A stretch of DNA of 20,584 nucleotides from Fibrobacterales bacterium (GTDB taxonomy: Bacteria > Fibrobacterota > Fibrobacteria > Fibrobacterales > Fibrobacteraceae). Under the pieces are notes generated by a model. That model was not told the DNA's origin, made no database searches, and was given only the letters and a program-made list of their open reading frames with translations. A program made the translations under genes and the position numbers. Below are positions 15,422-20,584 of this stretch, piece after piece; position 1 is the stretch's first letter, and each line of letters begins with the position of its first letter. The stretch is taken from NCBI GenBank assembly GCA_025997455.1, contig BNUP01000029.1:1-20584 (forward strand). Direction: 5' to 3'.

Positions 15422-17524
15422 TTAATAAGTAGATTTAATTTTGTTCATCGCGTCTTTGTAATTTGTGTCTTCATTAAAATAGAAAGGGTCTAAAATTTCG
15501 GCATCAACTTCGTGAATTTTATTTGATGTTTTTAACTTTTCCCAAGTTTGCGCGGTTCCTTTGAGACGGACAGGTATAATTGTCGCCTTAAATTCCGCCG
15601 CCATACGGAACGCTCCGCTTTTCCACACTCCCGATTCGCCGTTTTTACTTCGAGTGCCTTCGGGAAAAATTATGATTTGCGGAATTTGATTACGCGAATT
15701 ACTAAGCGAACTGCGGAGTTTTTGACCCGCATTTTTGTTTTTTCTGTCAATAAATACACAGCCGATTTTTCGCATCCAATATGAGAGAACAGGAATGAGC
15801 GACAATTCTTTTTTTGCCAAAAAACCGAGATGTCTCTGCACGCAAACGAGCACGGCGGGAATATCCGCAAACGAGTTATGGTTAGCGATTACAATAACCG
15901 GATTAAACCAATTTACCAGAGATAATTTTTCCTGTCCCTTAACATTCAATTCGATTTTTAAAACGCGAAGACAAAATTTAGCCCAACTTAAAAGTTTATT
16001 TTGAAGCCACGCATCTGCCGTGTTAGCCCTAAAAATGCGGTGAAAAACGAATAGCGGAATATTCAAAAACATATAGCCGATAATCTGCACAATTGCTAAA
16101 AATTTGAAAAACGAAACGGGCATTTTAATTCCTTTTTTTAGTGGTTTCTCTGCGGCAAATTTCAAAAAGCGGGATTTTTTGAATATGGTCAATTCGCCTT
16201 TGAAAAATCTTTGACTGCAATATAAAAATATTAAGTGTGACTCAGCACGAGTTACCCCCACATAAAACAGCCGTTTTTCTTCTGCGAGTTGTTTTTTGCG
16301 TTCCTTGCGGTTATTCGGGAGTTCGGCAGGGCTAAGGGTTTCGGCTAGCCCGCAGTAAAAAACCACTGCATATTGAAGTCCCTTTGATGCGTGTATGGTT
16401 TCAATGTGAATGGAATTTTCGCCTTCGGTTGGAATTTCAAATTCTTTGAGCGCGAGTTTATAGTATTCGCATTGGCGGTTGTAGCGAGAGAGAAGGGCGA
16501 AGTCGCTGTTTTGCAGGTTGTATTCGTTTTTGAGGAATTTTATTTCGTGGGCGATTTTTGCGATTTCCTCTTCTGCACTTTGCGAGTGCCAAATTTCAGG
16601 TTTGAGATTTTCGCGAAAGAGCGGGTAATTTCTTGAGGCTGCGGGTCTCAGGCTTTTGCGGAATGTTAAGGATTTGTCCGTGAAAATGCGATTGGCTGTT
16701 TCTAAAATTCGTGCAGTGCTGCGGTAGTTCCATTCGAGTTTGATTATGCGGCAATTGGGGAAGTCGTTTTGAAATCTTAAAATGTTGCGTATATCTGCAC
16801 CGCGAAATCCGTATATCGCTTGGTCATCGTCGCCTACCGCGAAAATGTTTTTGCTTTCTCCGAGAATTGCACGGGCAAATTTATATTGTGCGGGATTGAT
16901 GTCTTGGTATTCGTCTATTAAAATTTCCGTCCAAGAATTTTTAACATATAAGTTAACTTCCGAGAAGTTTGTTATGAGGCGTGTTGCTAAATGGATAAGG
17001 TCGTCGAATATTATGTGTCCGCTTTGTAAAACTTCTTTTTGCAAATTTTTAATTCGCGATTCATATTTTTTATTTTGCGGTTCATTTGAAAATAATTCGT
17101 CTCGATTTAGACTCCCCGCCTTAAATCCGTTTTCGACTAAGGCATTTTGCCATTCAAAATCGGCGGTTTCTTTTGGTATCGGGGAATTTGCAAAACCTAC
17201 TCTCTTCCAATTTTCAATGCCGTTTATTTTCGCTCTTAAAATTCTGAGTGCAAGGGAATGAAATGTGCAAAGGAGGGCTTGGGAATTTGGTGCGAATTGC
17301 TTAACTCTTTCGCTCATCTCTGCTGCGGCTTTGGCGGTGAATGTCAGTGCGAGAATTTTGGGTGACGGCAAACCCTGTTCAATTCTGTAAAGTATCCGTT
17401 TTGTGAGAACGGATGTTTTTCCCGACCCCGCACCTGCGAGTATCAGCAATGCACCGTTTGTGCTATGGTCGTGAAGGACTGCGATTTTTTGTTCGGGATT
17501 GAGACCCGATAGGAGTTGGCTCAT
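15422..17524 (-). CDS. UvrD/Rep-like mini-helicase in frame with PlsC-type acyltransferase
   Basis: One open frame of 700 residues has two unrelated parts. Residues 1-467 are a superfamily 1A DNA helicase: Walker A AGAGSGKT (30-37), DEYQD (204-208), GDDDQAIYGFRG (231-242), EWNYRS (264-269), IHASKGLQ (377-384) and EKRLFYVGVTRAE (416-428). Only about 110 residues separate motifs IV and V, so the 2B subdomain of UvrD/Rep is missing. Residues 468-700 are a 1-acylglycerol-3-phosphate acyltransferase with a membrane segment (about 471-496), NHNSFAD (548-554, the HX4D site) and FPEGTRS (620-626). The junction has its own AAAGGA and ATG (16123) right after an A7 run. Adding one A would end the helicase one base before that ATG. 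Two adjacent genes fused by a one-base change, or a sequencing error, is therefore as likely as a true bifunctional protein. The start at 17524 overlaps a short upstream ORF. Confidence 0.85.
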   Translation of the reverse strand: MSQLLSGLNPEQKIAVLHDHSTNGALLILAGAGSGKTSVLTKRILYRIEQGLPSPKILALTFTAKAAAEMSERVKQFAPNSQALLCTFHSLALRILRAKINGIENWKRVGFANSPIPKETADFEWQNALVENGFKAGSLNRDELFSNEPQNKKYESRIKNLQKEVLQSGHIIFDDLIHLATRLITNFSEVNLYVKNSWTEILIDEYQDINPAQYKFARAILGESKNIFAVGDDDQAIYGFRGADIRNILRFQNDFPNCRIIKLEWNYRSTARILETANRIFTDKSLTFRKSLRPAASRNYPLFRENLKPEIWHSQSAEEEIAKIAHEIKFLKNEYNLQNSDFALLSRYNRQCEYYKLALKEFEIPTEGENSIHIETIHASKGLQYAVVFYCGLAETLSPAELPNNRKERKKQLAEEKRLFYVGVTRAESHLIFLYCSQRFFKGELTIFKKSRFLKFAAEKPLKKGIKMPVSFFKFLAIVQIIGYMFLNIPLFVFHRIFRANTADAWLQNKLLSWAKFCLRVLKIELNVKGQEKLSLVNWFNPVIVIANHNSFADIPAVLVCVQRHLGFLAKKELSLIPVLSYWMRKIGCVFIDRKNKNAGQKLRSSLSNSRNQIPQIIIFPEGTRSKNGESGVWKSGAFRMAAEFKATIIPVRLKGTAQTWEKLKTSNKIHEVDAEILDPFYFNEDTNYKDAMNKIKSTY
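16121..16139 (-). other. A7 run and internal start between helicase and acyltransferase parts
   Basis: On the minus strand seven A residues (16139-16133) are followed by GGAATTAAA and ATG at 16123, in frame as Met468. AAAGGA serves as a Shine-Dalgarno about 7 nt before the ATG. From this ATG the acyltransferase would be 233 residues, a normal PlsC length. With eight A residues the helicase frame would read KKRN and stop, leaving 1 nt before the ATG. Confidence 0.75.
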
Positions 17525-17547
17525 CTTTTTTTTAGAATGCTGGTCAT
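17521..17547 (-). CDS. Eight-codon upstream ORF overlapping the helicase start
   Basis: ATG at 17547 encodes MTSILKKR, and its TGA overlaps the helicase ATG (ATGA at 17524-17521). A GGGAG lies about 10 nt before this ATG. It could couple translation into the helicase gene, whose own ATG has only A-rich sequence upstream. The peptide itself shows no recognisable function. Confidence 0.35.
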   Translation of the reverse strand: MTSILKKR

Positions 17548-17594
17548 ATAAAAAACGCTCCCTTTGGGGAAGGTAGAAAGTTTGCACGCGGCGT
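17548..17594 (-). promoter_or_regulatory. Candidate -10 and short leader of the helicase gene
   Basis: TTTC followed by TACCTT (17575-17570) and CCCC matches the leaderless-type signal. Here the nearest ATG is 22 nt away, with a GGGAG between. This gene therefore has a short true leader of about 15 nt instead of none. Confidence 0.4.
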
Positions 17595-17773
17595 TGCAGG
17601 GGGGTATTGGATGTGGAGTGTAGAGAACTCGGCGGTGCAAATATGGGAGAAGGGAGAGGGGAATTGTAGGGGCGTGGTTTTTAACCCGCCCTTTTAGAAT
17701 TGCAAGGAGATTGTCATTCTGCACGGAGTTGCAGAATCCACAATGAAAATAAACGGACGAATAATATTCGCCC
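17595..17773 (-). repeat. R2 repeat, copy 2
   Basis: Inverted relative to copy 1 and nearly identical over most of its length, with a small insertion in the pyrimidine tract. It lies between the divergent helicase and BadF-type genes. Read on the minus strand it sits upstream of the helicase gene exactly as copy 1 sits upstream of the ATP-binding gene. Its other end contributes CGCCCCTACAAT upstream of the BadF-type gene. Confidence 0.85.
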
Positions 17774-17819
17774 CTACAATGCACTTCTCCCAACTCTCAA
17801 CTTTTTCTACATTCCCCCA
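17774..17819 (+). promoter_or_regulatory. Candidate promoter of the BadF-type gene (leaderless type)
   Basis: A pyrimidine tract (CTTCTCCCAACTCTCAAC) and TTTTTC lead to TACATT (17808-17813), then 6 nt (CCCCCA) and ATG at 17820. There is no Shine-Dalgarno. This is the shortest gap among the leaderless-type starts. Confidence 0.5.
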
Positions 17820-19631
17820 ATGTTTCCTCTTTGGCTTGGTGTTGATGTCGGTTCCACGACTGTGAAAATTGCGGTTGTTGAGCCTGAAACAAAAAAATTA
17901 TTGCACAGCAAATATAAACGCCATAATGCGATGCAGGCAAAAACCGTCAGGGAATTGCTGCTCGAAGCCCACGAATTATTCGATGCTCAGCGGGACGGCA
18001 AATTCATAGTCTCTTTTTGCGGTTCGGGAGGGCAACCGTTCGCAGAAAAAACAGGTGCATTTTTTGTTCAAGAGGTAGTTGCAAATGCGCTCGCAGTCAG
18101 GGAAATGTATCCCGACACACGCGTTGCAATTGAACTCGGCGGGCAAGATGCCAAAGTCATATTCTTTGAAAAAGACAAGAGTACGGGAAAACTCCTCGCA
18201 AGCGATATGCGTATGAACGGAGTTTGCGCAGGCGGAACAGGTGCATTTATAGATCAAGTCGCAGAATTATTGCGAATAAAAACGGAAGATTTTGAGGGCT
18301 ATGCGAGCCGAGGCACTAAGGTCTATGAAATTTCGGGTCGGTGCGGAGTGTTTGCCAAAACAGATATTCAACCGTTGTTAAATCAGGGTTCTGCAAAAGA
18401 GGATATTGCTCTTTCAAGTTTTCACGCTATCGCAAAGCAGACAATCGGCGGTCTCGCACAGGGTATGGAAATAAAACCTCCGGTGCTTTTTGAGGGCGGA
18501 CCTCTCACATTTAACCCATCGCTTGTGGGTGTGTTTCAACAACGACTTGGACTTGATAATTCACAGGTTTTGGTGCCTGAGCATTCCGAAGTTTTGGTCG
18601 CTTGGGGAGCCGCACTTTCGGCGGGAACAATGTATAAAGACAAGAAAAGCAATTATGACCGCGACCTTGCACTCTCCGCTCTTGAAAGTTTTTCAAATAT
18701 AAGTCCCAATTCAAATTCAAGCGAAACTCCGCTCTTTTTCAAAAACGAAGGTGAAAAAAGTGCGTTCTTGACTAAACATCATCTGTTTGGCGGCGATTAT
18801 CCGCAACCCAAAAAAGGCGAAGTTGTGCGGGCATATTTGGGTATAGATGCGGGGAGCACCACAACAAAATTTGTGCTGTTAAACGAAAAAGAAGAAGTCA
18901 TAGACAGTTTTTATTCGGGGAATCAAGGCGACCCGCTTGTGGTTCTCAAAGCGGCGTTAATTCAGTTAAATGAAAAATACAGAGATGCGGGTGCGAAATT
19001 AAAAATATTGGGTGTAGGAACAACGGGATACGGAGAACTTCTTTTTTACCGTGCCCTCCACGCAGACTATCATACGGTTGAAACAGTTGCCCACGCCAGA
19101 GCCGCAAAAAAAATATGTCCCGATGTGAGTTTTATTTTAGACATTGGCGGACAAGATATGAAGGCTATTTCCGTTCAAAGCGGAGTGGTAACAGGTATAA
19201 TCTTAAACGAGGCGTGTTCCAGCGGTTGCGGTTCTTTTATTGAAACTTACGCCCGCAGTTTGGGAATCCCGATGGAGCAAATTGCAGAACTCGCCTTTCG
19301 CTCAAAAAATCCGTCAAAACTCGGCAGCCGCTGCACCGTGTTTATGAATTCGTCAATTATAACCGAACAGCGCGATGGTAAAAAACCTGAAGATATTATA
19401 GCGGGAATTTGCCGTTCAATTATAGACAATGTTTTTACAAAGGTAATTCGCTTGCGAAATTTGGATTCGCTCGGTAAAAAAGTGGTGGTGCAAGGCGGAA
19501 CATTCAAAAACGATGCGGTATTGCGTGCCTTTGAGCAGCATACGGGGCTAAGCCCGATTCGTCCCGAACGACCGGGTGAAATGGGTGCAATAGGCATAGC
19601 ATTACTAACCAAAGAAAAAATGAATTTATGA
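17820..19631 (+). CDS. BadF/BadG/BcrA/BcrD-type ATPase, two-domain dehydratase activase
   Basis: A 603-residue protein with two tandem ASKHA-fold ATPase domains of the 2-hydroxyacyl-CoA dehydratase activator (HgdC) family. These use ATP and a [4Fe-4S] cluster to inject an electron into a partner enzyme. Domain 1 (about 5-270) has GVDVGSTTVK, ELGGQDAK and the cysteines NGVC(136)AGG and GRC(175). Domain 2 (about 338-603) has GIDAGSTTTK, DIGGQDMK, NEAC(466)SSGC(470) and SRC(505). In many genomes this pair is the N-terminal part of a far longer protein with DUF2229 and dehydratase-like regions. Here it ends after domain 2, and no dehydratase is nearby. The ATG at 17820 is preferred over upstream frame starts inside R2. 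It overlaps the response regulator start by 4 nt. Confidence 0.9.
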   Translation: MFPLWLGVDVGSTTVKIAVVEPETKKLLHSKYKRHNAMQAKTVRELLLEAHELFDAQRDGKFIVSFCGSGGQPFAEKTGAFFVQEVVANALAVREMYPDTRVAIELGGQDAKVIFFEKDKSTGKLLASDMRMNGVCAGGTGAFIDQVAELLRIKTEDFEGYASRGTKVYEISGRCGVFAKTDIQPLLNQGSAKEDIALSSFHAIAKQTIGGLAQGMEIKPPVLFEGGPLTFNPSLVGVFQQRLGLDNSQVLVPEHSEVLVAWGAALSAGTMYKDKKSNYDRDLALSALESFSNISPNSNSSETPLFFKNEGEKSAFLTKHHLFGGDYPQPKKGEVVRAYLGIDAGSTTTKFVLLNEKEEVIDSFYSGNQGDPLVVLKAALIQLNEKYRDAGAKLKILGVGTTGYGELLFYRALHADYHTVETVAHARAAKKICPDVSFILDIGGQDMKAISVQSGVVTGIILNEACSSGCGSFIETYARSLGIPMEQIAELAFRSKNPSKLGSRCTVFMNSSIITEQRDGKKPEDIIAGICRSIIDNVFTKVIRLRNLDSLGKKVVVQGGTFKNDAVLRAFEQHTGLSPIRPERPGEMGAIGIALLTKEKMNL

Positions 19632-20311
19632 AAATTCTCATTATAGAAGACGATAAGGCGATGGCAGACATTGAGCGGGATTTTTTGGAAATCAACGGTT
19701 TTGAAGTTGTGCACGAAAGCGATGGTGTTAAAGGTATTGAGCAGGCAGTTAAAGGCAAGTTTAACCTGATACTTCTCGACTTGATGTTGCCCGGCAGAGA
19801 CGGATTTGAAATTTGCAGACAAATTAGAACCAAGATAGACATTCCTATTTTAATGGTTACCGCACGCATCGATGATTCGAGCAAAGTTCGAGGTTTGGGA
19901 CTCGGTGCCGATGATTATATAACAAAACCTTTCTCACCTACGGAATTAGTTGCAAGGGTAAAATCGCACATCGCAAGATACGAACGATTAAAAGGAGACG
20001 GCAAAGGATCAGATGCCGAAATAGATTTGGGCTATCTAAAAATTACTCCCGAAACGCGGCGCGTACTTGTCAATGATACGGAAATTATTCTCACCAACAA
20101 GGAATACGAATTACTTTATTTTTTGGTTTTTAATGCAGAAAGGATTTTCAGCAAAGAAACGCTATACAATAGAATTTGGGGAGAGGATATGTGCGGAGAT
20201 CTCAAAACGGTCATTGTTCATATTCGCCGCTTGCGTGAAAAAATTGAGCGCGACCCCGTGAATCCCGAACATATTCAAACCGTATGGGGAGTCGGATACA
20301 GGTGGGTTTGA
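19628..20311 (+). CDS. OmpR/PhoB-family response regulator
   Basis: A 227-residue two-component regulator. The receiver domain (1-120) has the acidic pair Glu7-Asp8-Asp9, phospho-acceptor Asp51 (LLDLMLPGRDG), Thr78 and Lys100 (ITKPF), all the standard residues. The winged-helix DNA-binding domain (about 127-227) has LTNKEYELL and the typical end TVWGVGYRWV. It starts within the end of the BadF-type gene (ATGA overlap), so the two are probably translationally coupled. No histidine kinase follows: R1 copy D and an insertion element come next. The kinase may have been separated from it or lie elsewhere. Confidence 0.95.
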   Translation: MKILIIEDDKAMADIERDFLEINGFEVVHESDGVKGIEQAVKGKFNLILLDLMLPGRDGFEICRQIRTKIDIPILMVTARIDDSSKVRGLGLGADDYITKPFSPTELVARVKSHIARYERLKGDGKGSDAEIDLGYLKITPETRRVLVNDTEIILTNKEYELLYFLVFNAERIFSKETLYNRIWGEDMCGDLKTVIVHIRRLREKIERDPVNPEHIQTVWGVGYRWV

Positions 20312-20314
20312 AAT

Positions 20315-20458
20315 GGAAACCTCTAAAGACTCCCTTTGTAACACAATTCCACAGATTTGAGTTTTTAGAGACGATGGCGAACTACTCAAATTTGCATAAA
20401 AAACGCGGTTCGCCCATGTCGCTTGGTAACCTCTACCAACCTCTTAGGAGGTTAATAG
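20315..20458 (-). repeat. R1 repeat, copy D
   Basis: Inverted relative to copies A-C. The terminal stem is CTCTAAAGACTC (20321-20332) / GAGTTTTTAGAG (20359-20370) with one changed pair. The central stem is GGCGAAC (20376-20382) / GTTCGCC (20408-20414), and stem 1 is AACCTC (20438-20443) / GAGGTT (20448-20453). One end is 3 bp from the response regulator stop; the other touches the IS1-like left end. Confidence 0.85.
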
Positions 20459-20584
20459 GGTAATGTCATAAATTAGTTAAATTATTATTTCTATATTGGT
20501 ATAAATCAAAATAGAGGTGATATATGGTTTATGTTAAGGTTTTATGTCCGTATTGCGAAAGTGCCGATGTTGCTTTATACGGAA
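20459..20584 (+). mobile_element. Left end of a probable IS1-family insertion sequence (partial)
   Basis: The sequence starting GGTAATGTCATAAATTAG resembles IS1-family terminal inverted repeats, which begin GGT-R-ATG. An InsA-like ORF starts 65 bp further in, close to the spacing in IS1. A TTTCTATATT promoter element (TATATT at 20492-20497) lies between. The right end and target duplication are outside the window, so the boundary is inferred. Confidence 0.6.
20524..20584 (+). CDS. InsA-like zinc-finger protein of IS1-family element (3'-partial)
   Basis: Only 20 residues are visible, MVYVKVLCPYCESADVALYG. A CPYC zinc-ribbon half followed by an Asp/Val and Tyr-Gly pattern matches the N-terminus of IS1 InsA proteins (CP-x-C ... 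G). A GAGGTG Shine-Dalgarno precedes the ATG by 5 nt. In IS1, InsA binds the terminal repeats and is extended by frameshift into the transposase InsAB. The gene runs off the window. Confidence 0.6.
   Translation, partial: MVYVKVLCPYCESADVALYG

Noticed and set aside
17525..17587. Helicase start at 17587
   Set aside because: The added 21 residues span the -10 element and the upstream ORF; ATG 17524 gives the normal SF1 N-terminus (LLSGLNPEQ).
1..20584. CRISPR arrays, tRNA or rRNA genes
   Set aside because: No regularly spaced direct repeats with unique spacers, and no cloverleaf or rRNA-like sequence, were seen in the intergenic regions.

Overview
The window is an AT-rich, gene-dense stretch of chromosome from a diderm (Gram-negative type) bacterium. 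The outer-envelope evidence is an RND efflux pump, an MlaF-type phospholipid ABC ATPase, Lgt plus a lipobox lipoprotein, and a membrane chemoreceptor. A BadF/HgdC-type dehydratase activase suggests an anaerobic lifestyle. I cannot place the organism firmly. The recurring TTTTTCTAnnTT promoter style reminds me of Fibrobacterota or a related FCB lineage, but that is a weak inference from memory.

Layout: 1-1514, C-terminal half of an RND transporter (+). 1743-2987, lipoprotein with about seven beta-propeller-like repeats (-). 3305-4105, ZupT zinc transporter (-). 4356-5255, REC-GGDEF diguanylate cyclase whose phospho-acceptor Asp is a Tyr (+). 5304-8109, trpB-trpA-lgt operon with 4-nt overlaps (-). 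8178-8698, small antitoxin followed by a decayed PemK/MazF toxin (+). 8670-11411, GH2-family protein that lacks the usual nucleophile Glu (-). 11926-13686, methyl-accepting chemotaxis protein behind a strong promoter and a CRP-like site (+). 13913-15262, MlaF-like ATPase then peptidyl-tRNA hydrolase (+). 15422-17524, a UvrD-like mini-helicase in frame with a PlsC acyltransferase, joined at an A7 run (-). 17820-20311, BadF-type double ATPase overlapping an OmpR-type response regulator (+). 20459-end, left end of a probable IS1-family element.

The most distinctive content is non-coding. Family R1 (four copies, about 145 bp) has up to three hairpins; the central stem differs between copies yet still pairs. 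R1 sits against stop codons, overlapping them or a few bases away. Family R2 (about 170-180 bp, two long inverted copies plus fragments) lies just upstream of start codons. A pyrimidine-rich signal ending in TAC(A/C)TT lies 6-8 nt before the ATG of five genes, with no Shine-Dalgarno in the gap, which suggests leaderless transcription. Other genes (lipoprotein, chemoreceptor, IS1 ORF) have ordinary Shine-Dalgarno starts, so two start architectures coexist.

Functional links are local. trpBA supplies the last steps of tryptophan synthesis, with lgt as a passenger. The cyclase, chemoreceptor and response regulator point to active signalling. The block 13887-17594 is framed by inverted R2 copies whose promoters point inwards, with an R1 copy where the two gene pairs converge.
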